Shown: piece after piece, positions 36,801 to 49,800 of the stretch | How positions within the stretch are numbered: the first letter of the stretch is position 1 | Layout of the letters: each line of letters starts with the position of its first letter | Assembly (NCBI RefSeq): GCF_028858725.1 | Contig: NC_084759.1 | Location: 93,020,362-93,084,361, forward strand | DNA: 64,000 nucleotides | Direction: 5' to 3' | Source of the DNA: Colius striatus | Lineage: Eukaryota; Chordata; Aves; Coliiformes; Coliidae | Notes under the pieces: model-generated | Databases searched by the model: none | Told to the model about the DNA's origin: nothing | The model's input: the letters and a program-made list of their open reading frames with translations, nothing else | Position numbers and translations under genes: made by a program

Positions 36801-39080
36801 CCACTTACAGAAACCAGATGATTGTCCAATTTTTTTAGGTTTTTTGTGTTTGTCTCACTTCTATTTCAGATTTCTTCTCCCAAAATCAAGTGCTGTTACT
36901 TTCAGGATAAGCTGTGCCACAGGTTTTGTGAAGGTAGCAACTAGCTAGAAATATATAATTGCACTAAGACACATTCCCTTTTAATTTGCTCAGTGTGATA
37001 AAATATTTTGCTACCAGTTAACAAAAATTAGTACTTCTTTTTACATGTATCAGATTTCCCAGCTGATTTGCCCCTACAGCTCTGACTGTTGCAATTCTAC
37101 TGGTCTCAGAGCTCAGTAGATGAGTTTCTTTGACCCTCACTACCTTCTGAATCGATCCTATCTTTTCAGAACTTCACCAGAATCATCCCAATCTTGACCC
37201 TTATATCCTCACTTCTCCTTGTCTCATTGAAGAAAATAAGACTCATGATGTGCTTGGATTTGTGGCATCTCTGTGCTCATCATCTCCATCCTTGCTCAGA
37301 AAATATGATTTTCACGTGAGTGACAGACAGCCCTGACTGAAGATGACACAAGTTGATTGGAGATACCTGTGTTTGCATGATGGGACACATGTACCCAAGG
37401 CCCTTAACTACCATCATCTTTTCCCTTTGATCTGTCACTGTACTTGTGTTATGGTAACCATCAATGCTGTTGATAAGAGTAAAATAATGTTACCAAAACT
37501 TCCCCAAAATAGACTCCTCTCCATCACTTCAGAAGCCCTTTTTCAACAGCAGCTGTCAACTGCCCACAGCAGGAAATGCTTCCTCTGGTGTGTTTTCCTC
37601 CTGAGGGACTGTGAGCTCCGAAACATGCCATTGTGCAGCACATAGATTCAATAGACAAAAGGCTAAAAACTGCACGGCATCCTGTCCTTACTATTCATAA
37701 AGTTGAGTCCATCTCTCACTCTGCAACATGGTGAGGGGCCGAAAAGAAAAACACAGGTGCCTTAACCCAGTAATGTCACTGTCATGGCAGAGTCACATCC
37801 CTGAAGACTGAGTCCTATGCTAAAGGTGAGCACACTGACTATAGAACAACAATTAAAGAGCTAACATACCTGTCACTGCCTCAAAAGAGAGGGAAATGAG
37901 ACACCGATATTTCCTTGCATGAGATTGCACGATCTGCTAAGCTGAAGGTGAAGAGAGATACTGATGAGTTATAGTGACTTCTACTAGCACATTGCCACAA
38001 TTACCTTGCCTACCTCTGAAAAAAAAAATCATACTTGTCCTTCACTGTGGAAGTAGCTTTTCTGGTATAGCACTCTAGGTTTGGTATAGCAAAGGCCTTG
38101 GCAATGGGTCTGCTGTCCAGCACTTTCGGAGAAGCAAACTGAAGCAAGAAGCACCAGCACGCCACTGAACCATCAAGAGTGTGAATGGGGTAAATGCCAA
38201 GATATGTCCTTCAGTGGTTTACAGTTAATTACTGATGAGGCTGCACTGTCCTGTAACATGCTGTACCCTCTCCTCAGCCAAGGTAAATCCAACAGTATCT
38301 TTCCTGCCAGCTCAGGAGCCAGGGAAGGCTTGTGCAAAGGCTTGGCTGATGAGAGGGGAAATAATTTCTTGATGCATGCCAAGGTTTGAATTGGGGGGAT
38401 TTGCACAATGGGGGAAAACCTAGACTTTTTTTTCTTCTCTCATGAGGAAATTGAGAAGCTCAGTCGCCAAGTATCTGTTGGGAGAATCAAAAGGAAGTAG
38501 AGGTGTTTATTCAACAAAGGAAATGGGAGGGCTCAGCGACTGCAGCAGTGACATTATTCGAGCACAGGGCGTGCACAGGGCTGTGCTGGGACTCTCATCC
38601 TGTTGCCTTGGAGGAGCAGGAAGCTATCACTCCCCGAGCCCTCCATCCTGCTGATGCCCATGCTACTCTAAGTCTCAAGGGGGATCATGAGCCCCATGGG
38701 ATTTTTTATTTTAACTTCTGTTTCAAAGACTATGTGTTATTCTCTGTCTGAGACTTGTTTCTCATCCATGCCTTCCATAGCCCTCTTATTTAGCTTTTCC
38801 TGTTGACCTAAGGTTTGATTCCACTCTGGAGAAAAAAAAACGAACAGCGCTGTTCAGGTTGTTCTACTATCCATAGTTTGGGAGGCTTTTTGTTGTACTT
38901 TTTTTTTTCCCCCCCAGGACCTGTAAGTGACTCCAGGATTACATTATATCACATGACTAGTATATGGTGTATGTGGCTTGGTTTTCCTTTCTCAGAGGAA
39001 AAATTACTTGTGCAATGTTGTGTTTTGATTTAATGCTTTCAGGGGTTTTAGGATGCACTTTTTCTTCTACCATCTTCATT

Positions 39081-39082
<2 letters not shown>

Positions 39083-39111
<29 letters not shown>
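39083..39111. repeat. (TG)14 microsatellite
   Basis: Fourteen uninterrupted TG units. Confidence 0.95.
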
Positions 39112-39113
<2 letters not shown>

Positions 39114-42100
39114 TAGAGGATGACAAAGGCTCAGGCAGTCTGCAGTTTCTCTGAGTAGATGATTTTGTGGTCCAGGGCCAATTTCCAAAGAAACTTTTTC
39201 TCTTGAACAGAAGAATATTAAATTTATAGGGGGAAGTTATTAACAGTGGAAAAGCCATTCTCCACCTCAAAACCTGAGGCAATTTTTCAGAAATGCTGAG
39301 CTCCAGCCTGTGGCATTGCCACAGCTTTCTCTTGCAGTTAGTGTTCCCATGGGCTGATGACTTTATGGTTTTACTATGGTCCACATGGTAGGTGAGGAGG
39401 TCAAGAGAGTGCAAAAGGCCACGGCAGAGAAGAATGGCAATTCCTAGATGATGGAAGTTGAACAAAAATGGATTCTGTTGGTACCAATGCACATTACTTA
39501 ACACATATAGAAGACCTGGGAGGTCCACAAAACTGCAGGCTAAATGAATCTGCTGCAGTTCTGCAGATTGAGCCTCAAACAATCCTCAGTAGAGATGAAA
39601 ACTCTTCCAATCACTGCCCTTGGCCAATCAACACTGCCTTCATCCTTTGGCATTAGGTCAGAAATTGTGACCCCTCCTTATACCTGTCCATCTGGTCTGA
39701 AAACAACAATGCTTATCCATCTTTGAGACATCTCAACTATCTGTTGAATAAAATATAAGTGTTAAGGAAAAGACAGACAGTGATCTGGCATCTTTTGTTG
39801 GTCTAATGTTCCTCTGTGAAATGTCAGTGATCTGTGAGGACAGAAAGGGAAAGGGTGAGTGTATGGAATGTAATTACTCTCCTATTGAATGGGGAACTTC
39901 AGTGACAAAGCCTCTGTTTCACTGGAGGTCTAGGACACATAAGGAAATTGCTGCAGATGCACTTGATTTTTTTGGTTTTAATTTTTTTCCTGGGTCACCT
40001 CAGTTTTTAAAACCTGCAAAATATCACAGAGATGATGCCTACAGAGGTCAGCCTGCGATAGTGTGTGATCTGCATCAGATCCTGCAGGCGATTCTTGCCA
40101 AGTCTGCCCAGCTGAGCAGTCGTGCCTTCAACACAGGAAAGATGTCCACTAAAGCAGCCTGAGTGTTTACACCCCAGTATGGGACTGAACCACTGCCTGA
40201 CTCAGTCAGTGGGCAGCTCACCCATGAGCTGTATGCACTTCAGACAAGCCTCATGGTGCCCTGGATCAGAGACTTTTTTCTTCATGTGTTCATGGAAGAC
40301 AAGCTGCCCTCCATCAACTGGCCTATGTCCACTCCTACAGAGCCTTTCTAGGAGAATCAAAACAGGGTTTTTTTTAAAGTCTCTGCCCTTTACACCGTAA
40401 AAACAGATTACGTTATTGCAGGTCCTATCAAAGTCCAGGGAGTGTGTCCATAGAACAGTATGTTTTGGCCTTTAAACAGGAGACGTCTTACTAAATTGGA
40501 CAATGCTGAGAAGACAAAGTCTATTGTAAATAATTTATTTTACTTGGATAACCATGGGAAAAGAGCAAGCAGAGTGGGAGGGAAAGAGTACCTGCATTTT
40601 CCACCAGTGAGATTGACGTCAGCTCTGGAAAAATATCTGAGTAGGGATCAGAGAAAAATTGACAGAGATTGTCCTTTGTGTGTGATCTGTAATAACAAAA
40701 GAGAGTGCAAATCCCTTTCAAGGTAAACAGCAATCCTTCTCTCTTTTTTCAAGACACAGAGCCTTGCAATAGATGATGGCAGCAACTGGTGCCTGGGATG
40801 GTGGTAAGGAAAGGGGTAGTGGGCAAAGCTGTGTGGCTGCCAAGGCCCAACCACAGCCACCATGCTGACAGGGAGTAGCACAGCCCCTAAAGCTGCCATG
40901 GCAGGGGCAGGTCCCTGTCAAGGCACAAGGTAGTAGGGAGCAGGCTTTGGCCCATGAGATACACCGAGATTAGGAATATTTTTCAGTTTTCATTGCTACC
41001 ACTTAGCAAATGAACAACCTGACACAGAGACATCCATATGCTCTCTCAGCCCCTCTCCCACATCTTGACCTCCAGCCCTCCTTGTGCCGGGGGAGATGTT
41101 CCCCAGGTCCCCAGACACTACCAGCTGTAGATGCAAGGCATGTTTAGGTCAGCCACTCTGACTTTGGTCCCCTCAGGGGATTGACAGCGCTATTCAGTAG
41201 GAAGGTACAAACTGTGAAGTCAACAACTTAAACTAAATCCACTTCAGACAAAAGTAAAATCAGAAAACCTTATCCTAGCCATCTCCTAAGACTTGACCCT
41301 TCCCTGATCCTGGGGAGGCCCATTGCATCCTCTTCCTTTGGAAAAGCAAACCTGTTGCTTGGGTCTTACCTCCCACCAGAAAGGGGTTTTAGTTCTGCAG
41401 TCTCTTTTTGAGCCCAAGTTCCACTGATGTATAATTTTCAAAACACCGGAGGCAAGGCCTCTGAACATAACAGCACTGCTTACTATCTTTTGATATAACC
41501 TTAAATCACCTTATCCAGAGAACTGGTAGTTTATTTCCCTGTTTATGTTTTCCACAGACTCTTTTAAATTAAAACAGACAATACTTATACTTGAACACTG
41601 ATAGAGTTTATACAGTTTCTCTTAATAACCTTCATAAAGTCATTAAGTTTATTACCTAATAATATATAGTGTGGAGTCATAAAATGTATTTACATTAGAT
41701 AGTTTTCCAAGTATGTGGAAGGTAGTTCAGCACCCTTAGCCTGTGTTCTGATAAGGTCAGACGGATTCCTTAAAATACAGGGAATTTATCAGCAAACTAA
41801 TTTTTTTCTAATCAAAGTAATATTCCTGGCAGCTCTGAGATATTTCTCCTTAATGTGATGGCTTTCAAGAATAGTGTACTTTGTGCCTTTGTTCCCGTCA
41901 TGCTATGGTAAGCAAAGCTGTTCATGTTTTTCTTTCCTCTTGGACCAAAACAAGGCACCTGAGAGCCAGCAGTGAGCCATTGCCTCAGATCATGAAGAGA
42001 GCCTTGGTAGAATAGTGACTGGGCACTGCCATTCACACTGTGCTTTGGCACTAGAGCTGCCTCTTTGTGCTGTGTGTCAGGCCAAGTCCTGAAGTCACCC

Positions 42101-42213
42101 TCAGGTCACAGCTCACTTGTCAGTGTGCCACCGAAACATGTTCTTTAGCACCTGGGTACATCTGAACAAGGATCACTTGCCCAGCAGGGGCCTTGATCAC
42201 CCTGGGTACCTCT

Positions 42214-42234
42214 CCCCCCACCCTCCCCCCACCC
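42214..42234 (-). other. G-quadruplex motif on the - strand
   Basis: Four C runs (6, 3, 6 and 3 bases) separated by single A or T bases. The - strand therefore has four G runs with 1-nt loops, a strong quadruplex pattern. Confidence 0.7.
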
Positions 42235-42939
42235 TGCACAGGCAGAGCAGAGGCAAGCAGATCCTGATGACAGTTCCTTTGGTGACAGGTCACCTCAGGT
42301 TGCTGTCTGACATTTCTCTGTCTTTCAATTTGCAAATACAGCAGTTGCCTGGAAATCAGCATCTAGGTTCAGTGTTGAGCTCTGCTACAGACTTCCTGAG
42401 ATAGCGTGGGAAATTGACTCCATCTTGCCGTGCCACACAGTGTCTGTCTGTGAAGAGTCTTCCTCCCTTTGTTCATCTCGTCCTTTTAAGACTGTAGCTT
42501 CTGAGGTTAATGGCAGTTTCTCATAGCGTATATGAGTATCCTGAGTTTGACCAGGACCCATATGTCTTGCTCTAATATGGACAATAAATAGCAATAAAAG
42601 TAGCTGTGGAATTACTGTCGTCAGATATGAAGCAAAAAGAAGTGAAATAAACGACATACATCTGAACTTCTATGTCAGTGGAAACTTTGCTAGTTCTCTT
42701 GGTTATGTGGAGTTCCTATGACAGTTCAATATGGTAATGACACTAGAAGTCTCCCAATATTTCAATATTTCTGAAAACTTGAGGTCCTAGAGTCAAATGA
42801 TTACAGCTGAGCCTCAACTTCCACTGAAAATCATGTTTCTCTACTTCAAATAGTCCAGAGAAAAGCTTTAAAATATTAATCCTGGAGGAAAAGAGAAAGG
42901 TGGACAGTGAAAGTGAAATAGGAGAGGGGGAGAAGGAGA

Positions 42940-43120
42940 GAAAAGAAAAGAAAAGAAAAGAAAAGAAAAGAAAAGAAAAGAAAAGAAAAGAAAAGAAAAG
43001 AAAAGAAAAGAAAAGAAAAGAAAAGAAAAGAAAAGAAAAGAAAAGAAAAGAAAAGAAAAGAAAAGAAAAGAAAAGAAAAGAAAAGAAAAGAAAAGAAAAG
43101 AAAAGAAAAGAAAAGAAAAA
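42940..43120. repeat. (AAAAG)35 pentanucleotide array
   Basis: Thirty-five perfect AAAAG units from 42941 to 43115, followed by AAAAA, with a GA-rich lead-in (42920-42940). All purine on the + strand. Because the period is not a multiple of three, the reading frames on both strands stay open through it, giving Lys/Glu/Arg- or Phe/Leu/Ser-rich frames that are not genes. Confidence 0.98.
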
Positions 43121-46100
43121 TTATTTTCATGTTTTTTGAGGTCTCGTGATGTTTATGCCAGTCTAATGGTCTGATTTGTGGCTTCTGAATGGATATCTTT
43201 GGCAGCACAGGAACCTCATTTAAGACTAACCAATTATGTTCTCTGAGTCTCCAAACAAAATGCTTGTGCTGTAACAACAATAGAAAAGTGAAAGGTTTGG
43301 CTTTTTTCCCTTTTGGATCAGCAATGGAATGAATGGAAAACTGGTGCCATATGCTGCACCAATTAAAGAACAAATGGTTCTATTTCTACTGATGCTGGAG
43401 CACATCAACTAGGAGGACTTAATACATATTTCATTTTACTCTACTGGTCTGTAGGTAGGTTGTGTTACTCCTGCAGAGTGTGTTTCTTCAATAAGCTGAG
43501 AGACATGCCACTCTGGTTTTTGAAGACCTCATCTTTTTGAGTGTATTATGTAGTATTGTAAGAGTTTGGGGAAAGAGATCTCCCAGAAGTGAACAAAAAA
43601 CCTTTGATGACAAGCATCTTCTACTAAGTCCTGCTACTGCAGAATCAAGTTCAGGGAGTAAACAGCAATGCATAGTTACCACATAAATCTGCCAGCTGGC
43701 ACAAATCCCTCAGTCCAGTCCCAGTGCCCTGACCAATGCAGAAAGCATGCTCACCTCCATGAGCCATAGTAGTGAAAGTGCACTTCCCTACAGCTAGATT
43801 AGAACAATGTCCAGTCCTAGGATTAGTCCAATCCATCACATGGAGGCTAGAAGTCACAATATCTTTTGAATATCCAAGGTCTTCATCCTCACAAGTAAAC
43901 CTGCTTCAGTGGATACTGTTCAGCACAAGAATTAGAAAATCATAAGGCCAACATAGTCTCATTTTAAGACTTGAATGCAAGGGCTTCTGGTCATACCAGT
44001 GGATGTTGAGGGGACAGTCTGTGTCCTGCTCTACTTCGTATGTACTAGAAATCCAGCAGTACCGGCTGTTTTGGTAAGACTCTTCATCAAATGAATCCAT
44101 GAGTTTTCCACTCCTCAATTATGAATATGAACTCTAGTTCTGGGTCAGCTTTGAGCCACAAACCAAATCTAAACTTAATCTGGATGCAGACCCAGCCCCT
44201 TTCCCCGTTCAAAACACACAGGAATTTCAAAGGCAAATTTTGGAATTTTCCATGGTTTGTGATAGTCTCTGTGGAGCAGCATGTGGGCAAAGTAAGCACG
44301 TAATATGGCTATTGAGGGTCAGATGAGTGGAAGCGGTTGTTTGCTTTGTGGGTAGTACCTTGGAAGTGAAGGAGGCTGCTCTCTAGGGAAAACATGGGAA
44401 ATCAGTGACAGGATCTGGCTCTGTATCTGTAATCTTCAGTAACTATAGGATTCATCAAATGTGCAAGAGGCAGATCTAGCAGGGAGCACTAGGGAAGATG
44501 CTGATAGCCCACTGCAGGCTTGTTTTCTAGAGGTTTGAAGCCTTAGGGAGTTAAAAATGAGAGCGTTAGCAATCTACATTTGAGATTCCCATCCTTTGGA
44601 TTGTCCACTTTTGGTCTGTCTCTAGGAGGATTTTCCATGTTAACATCCACCAAACTGGAGCAAGCTATTCAAAGTGGGTGAAAATTTTCCCTTTAGAGAG
44701 CTTACACTAAAGGCTTATCCTGCAGCTGAAGCTCAGTAAGTCCTCCTACTTGAGCCCTACTAGGTGGGCTGAAGTGACTGGTTGAGTGGGCACAGGACTG
44801 CCTCACTTCCCAGGAATGCCTGTTACCCCATGAATTCTTAGCTATTTGTAACCTAAATGCAACCTGGAGTATTCTTTCGTAAACATATTTTGCAAAATTG
44901 TCAAACTTCAGTTGTGTGAGCATGTATGAAACCCAGTAGTGGAGCTGGTTAGGGAAGCACTGAGTGTTTGCCTAGCAGCTGTTTCAGACATATATTCCAG
45001 TTACACAGCACAAAAGTTTGAATTCCTTGGCTGCTTTCTGAGGACTCAGGTCTTTACCTTGCCTTCAGATCTGGATCAGACCAGAACTGCTTAGGAGTGA
45101 TTTTCGTTTATCAGCTACTTTACTGGTAGTTCAAGCTGCATATTTACTTTGAAGAGCAGAAACTTCATCTTTCAGATAAGATTACTCTCCTGTGAGTAAA
45201 TATTGAGCAGGACACAAGAAAGGGATGAAAACTGCAGACAAAATGAAAAGGAAATGGCTGATCAGGTTGTTAGTCAGTTCAGGTTGAAGTACCTTCAGAA
45301 TCTGTCAGAAATGAAGTTAGAGCAGAAAATAGTTCGTGGCTTTGCAAGACCAAGGGAAATGTTCTACATTGGCTTGTGATCATTGCATAATATTCACCTG
45401 GCAAGCTCAGTAGATTTAAACACTGAAAGTTAATTCAGAAAGTGTCTGCAAAGCTAATATGAATACTATTCAGCTAAATGTAGCTGTTTGCTGTAGAATT
45501 TTAAGTCTATTGCATGCTGGCCCAAACTCTTGAAGAGAAAAAATAAAGCCTTGCTTAATATCCTTTTCTCAGTGGAAGGGATGCTGTGTTGCAGGGTAGC
45601 AGGTGCCAGGCCTGCCCACTGTTCCTGTGAGGGAGTTTTTGGAGAAGCGAACATTTGTAACAAGCTCTTTTGGAGCAAAGGCTGCCGGAAGCGTGCCAGG
45701 GTGGGAAACCTGGGAGGGAGGCAAAACGATGATGAGCTGCATCAGCTGCAAACCTGGGTGCTGCGTTTCCATGTGGTGCTTGGCTACCCTGGTGACAGAC
45801 ACGTTATAAATACCTCAAGACAGACCCATTTTGGAGAGATGTCTGCAGCTGTGGGGAAGTTGCAGATTAGAAATTCCAACCAACTTGTCACAGGCATGAA
45901 AAACATTTCCCAGTGTTGCTCTGTGCTTGGGGTGAAGTTTCTTGAGCAGATGAGACTTCAGTAGTCTCATCAAACTGCTGTTAGAAAGGCTTGTGAGAGC
46001 TGTGTTCTGCCCATAAACTGACTACTGCTGTTGTTAAAGTCGGTGTGATGTTAATGCCTGCCCTTGGAGCAAAATAGTAACATTAGTGAAGAGCAGATTG

Positions 46101-46579
46101 TATTTGAAGAGGCTAAGGCTCAAGCTAGCTGTTTCATGCCATCACTGGGTTGTGAAATGAAAGGGCCAGTAGCAAGACCCAACATGTACACATAACCACC
46201 AGGCCATGCAGGCCACATTGTGTTTGTAGGGCTTATGTCATCCATGTGATGTCAGTCAGCAGAAAATGTCAAACAGGATTATGTCACTACTCCTATTCCA
46301 ACCTATATTCCGAGAGACTAAGTATCCACCTTCAGGAACATGCTTTAAATTATATTTGACATTCAGTTCAATGTCCAAAACATCCCCATCCATTTGTTCC
46401 CATGCTTTGTGCTCCCAGAGAAGTGACGGTCATATAAAACCTAACTCATGGTAGGTCATCCATGTAAGTACCTACCTCATGGATGACAGAAATGTTGACA
46501 GCACAGTTTGCCACACAAACGAAATGTGAGACAAATTTTATCTTGACTCATGAACATCCTAGACCTAAAACCTTTTCAG

Positions 46580-46607
46580 AATAGACTGATATTCTATGAT
46601 TCTGTGA
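46580..46607 (+). mobile_element. Possible CR1 3'-terminal remnant
   Basis: GATATTCTATGATTCTGTGA matches the terminal repeat seen at the ends of CR1 copies in this window. The upstream sequence is not clearly CR1, so this may be a decayed end or chance. Confidence 0.35.
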
Positions 46608-46828
46608 AATGCAATTGTGAAGAATTAATAGGCTGAAAGTACTTTCATTTTTGAAAGACAAGCAATTATTCTGACGTTCCAGCAAACTCCATTCCAGGCA
46701 GCACAATACCCAGGACACAATCGAGGCCTTGCTCCTGTGCAAACAATGGGAAACAGGAAATGACGCAAAGCCACACTGGGGCATGCACCTCATCCTTCAT
46801 GTAGAAATGAATGAGAAATCTCCAGGCT

Positions 46829-46855
46829 GAGTCATTTCTTTCTGATAAATGACTC
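46829..46855. promoter_or_regulatory. Inverted AP-1-type sites flanking a GATA motif
   Basis: GAGTCATTT (46829-46837) and AAATGACTC (46847-46855) are exact reverse complements, each containing a TGAGTCA/TGACTC-type AP-1 half or full site. TGATAA lies between them, and an AT-rich TTAATTAA follows. The motifs are real; their use as an enhancer is inference. Confidence 0.4.
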
Positions 46856-49800
46856 TTTATTAATTAAACCTAATTATTCTAGCACAGCTCCTTATTTGGA
46901 TGTTAAACACCAGTTTACTGGTGATCACGTTTACAAAAAGTAATTGGATTACCTTTTTATTGGCATTATCAGAGATTTCCCCCCATCACTAACTTGTTCC
47001 TTCCTCCACTACAGAACCCTTAAATGTGTCAAATGCCAGATGAACTATTTATGGGGCTGCTGTCTTCCCGAAGGGGAAGAAATTTCCAAATTGAAGAAGG
47101 AGGCAGATGCAATAAGCATTTTTAAAGGGATTTTTTCCTCCCCTTTTGTCACTGGTGGTGTTCATAAGGACAAACAAACACACAAGAGTGAAATGGTGCT
47201 TCCCCATAAGTGCCATTTTTCTGCACTACCACAAAACTCCTCTTGCCTGGGCTGATATTAACATAAGGCTTGAAAGTACTCTTGAGGCTCTGATTATATT
47301 AATTGTCAACCCTTGCCAACATTTAAGGTATCTTTTTTCATATATGTTTTATGCGGTCATAAAAAGCTTTACCCTACTTGACATCTGTTATCTGGATTAA
47401 GGCTATTCATTCAACTGGCCAAAAAGAGACGGAAATCTGTAGATTTTTAATTTGACACAATCCACAGAATGTGATGATTTGTCAGGTGCTAATACAAACA
47501 GATTAAATAAAACAATCAATCAGCATACGGACTTAAATAAAGCAACAGAATCGGGAAGAAATATCAAGTCCTCCTCCATAATGCTCTCCTACTTCCTACT
47601 TTTGTCTGTGTGGTCTTGTGTTCATAAATGTTACCATTACAGTCTACATGACTTTCTTGCATGTGCCACTAAACAAGGGATTTATCACCAAAACTTTCCA
47701 GTAAAGATAAGACAAAATGCAATTGTTCGAAGGTCTCTCCTGAATCAAACGTCTCAACTGAAAATGGACAATGTTGTGCCAGCTCAAAATTACTGCTATG
47801 TTTACTAGAGTTAGTAATATCCACAGTTATTTCTTCGCTGCTCTTTTGCAAGTAATGTGATTTAATTTCTCCTCTATCAACACTCAAGTAAATAAAAACC
47901 AGCCACATAATCATACAACCAAATTTATTATATTGTCACTGTGTGAAAACGAAAGCTTCACAGATCAAGCAATATTTTAAGCAAGGAGAATGAGCAAACT
48001 GTGACTGCTTCAACAACAGCAACATCAAAGAGGGAGCATTTAAATAAATGATTGAGGAAAAGGACTATTTAATATAGTCAAAATGTAAACAGATACATAA
48101 CATGGCTGATATGCCGATAGCCATGAAAATTTTATTACCTTCCAAACCACCAAATGAATTATGCAGCCTCTGATCACTGCAGAACAAAGTTTATAGGTCA
48201 GATTCACTGCTGGCACAAGCAGACAGAGTTACATTGGCTTCCATGGAGTTGTCATCATTTGTTCCTATGATGAGCTTGTCTCATCATCCGTGCAACTCTG
48301 ATCCAAAGTCCTTTGAAATCAATGGAAAGAGCCCTTGACTTCAAGGGACTTTGCATTGTGTCCGGTATATTATGTATTTTGCCAGCAACTGAATTAATTG
48401 TACTACAGATCGCCATGTGCATATATACTCAGTGTCGTGACACATACTGGTTCAGGACTGGGGCTAGAAATGCATCCCTAGTAGCATATACACTATTTCT
48501 GTAACCCAAGACAACATTTGGAGCCAGCCTCTCCACATTTATTTCCACTTAGTGTCCAGTCACTCGGTTTATTTGCACTTCTAGCATGTTATTCCACCAC
48601 CCCCTCAAATCCCTCAGTAACCGCCTGAAAATTGAAGCTATTTTAGATGAAGCTTCTTTGGAAAAGATGTGGTTATAAGCTAACATATTCTTGCCCTGCA
48701 CCAGCTGTCTGTTCTCTAAACCTAGCTGTGAACATAATTTTCCCAAGAAAGCTCCCTGGCAGAAGTTAGGTAGGAGAAAGATGATGGAGAACAAGATCAT
48801 GCATTTTAACCACTAATTAGTAACAATAAGTTGCAGAGCTTGCTCTCACCAAAAACTCTCCAACACTTCTTCAAAGAGGGAACACTTGAGCAATGTAGTG
48901 ACTCTAGTTATCCCACAAACTAAAGAAACGCAAAGTCCGATGAAACACGAAGCTTTTTGTAGGCTCTGCTTCCCAATGACTTGGTGGAGAGCCTCAGATG
49001 GCATCTCTGCACAGGTTTGGGATACATTACCTGAATAACTCTCAGTCAGGCCTGTGTGCTGTTCATCCTGGGCCTGGAGATCGATCCACAAGCCTTAGCA
49101 GCAGCAATCCACTTGTTTTGTTGATGGGCAGAGGGAGTAAATGGATTTTTACTTGTCTCTCTAAGCACAACAAATCTTTGTGAGAGAAGGAGAACAAGGA
49201 AAGATGAATATTGAGCATACATACAAAAAAGTAACCAGAGAGGCTCTCCTAACAGGCAGGAGAGGCAGCATGGGCTGAGGAGGAGAAAAAAAATTATGCC
49301 AGTAACAGCAGTATTTATCTCAATGGGCAAACACTTGTGTGAATTTGAACTATCTCCTGGAAAATGAGAGAACGAGAAAGAAAATCTGACACATATCCCT
49401 TCTTAGGTAGTATTAAATGTATTAAAAATGTTTACATGCCTATTGTGACCTAATAATCACCTCACAGAACTAGAACTCAGGCCTCCAGCTTTGATCCTTT
49501 CTGTTTTGCTATTCTGTATTGCAGCTCCCCACCTATGAAGAGGAATAACAGTAAATTGTGTTGATTGCTTTAATAAAGCATAAAATAATCTTCTGCTTAA
49601 GAGCAGCAAAAGCAAAATAGGCAGTTACTATTATTTAGCAGCTGCATTCAGGTATGAGTTGGATATTTGATAATGGGATGGTGATATCAGATTGCAGGTT
49701 TAAAATAGACACTTTCAAAATATAAAAGCCCAGAGATGAACTTGTGAAATACCACTTCACTCATGGACCATGGATTAGCAATGAAGTCTAAGTTCAAATT

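Larger units (their letters stand above)
33871..42939. other. Intergenic, no gene seen
   Basis: Nine kilobases of mixed unique sequence. Contains a (TG)14 microsatellite (39083-39111), homopolymer runs (T near 35768, 36130; C near 38911), a GC-richer stretch at 40740-41120 and a C-run block at 42214-42234. No open frame shows a recognised domain. Confidence 0.6.

Noticed and set aside
39806..40162. 118-codon open frame on + as a possible exon or pseudogene
   Set aside because: No match to a known protein family and no convincing start context or splice sites at its ends.
42876..43373. Open frames through the AAAAG array (165 codons on -, 79 on +)
   Set aside because: Same cause: a stop-free five-base repeat. 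Flanking residues show no domain.
45530..45964. 144-codon open frame on +
   Set aside because: No similarity to any family I recognise, no codon pattern or conserved motif; overlapping frames exist on both strands.
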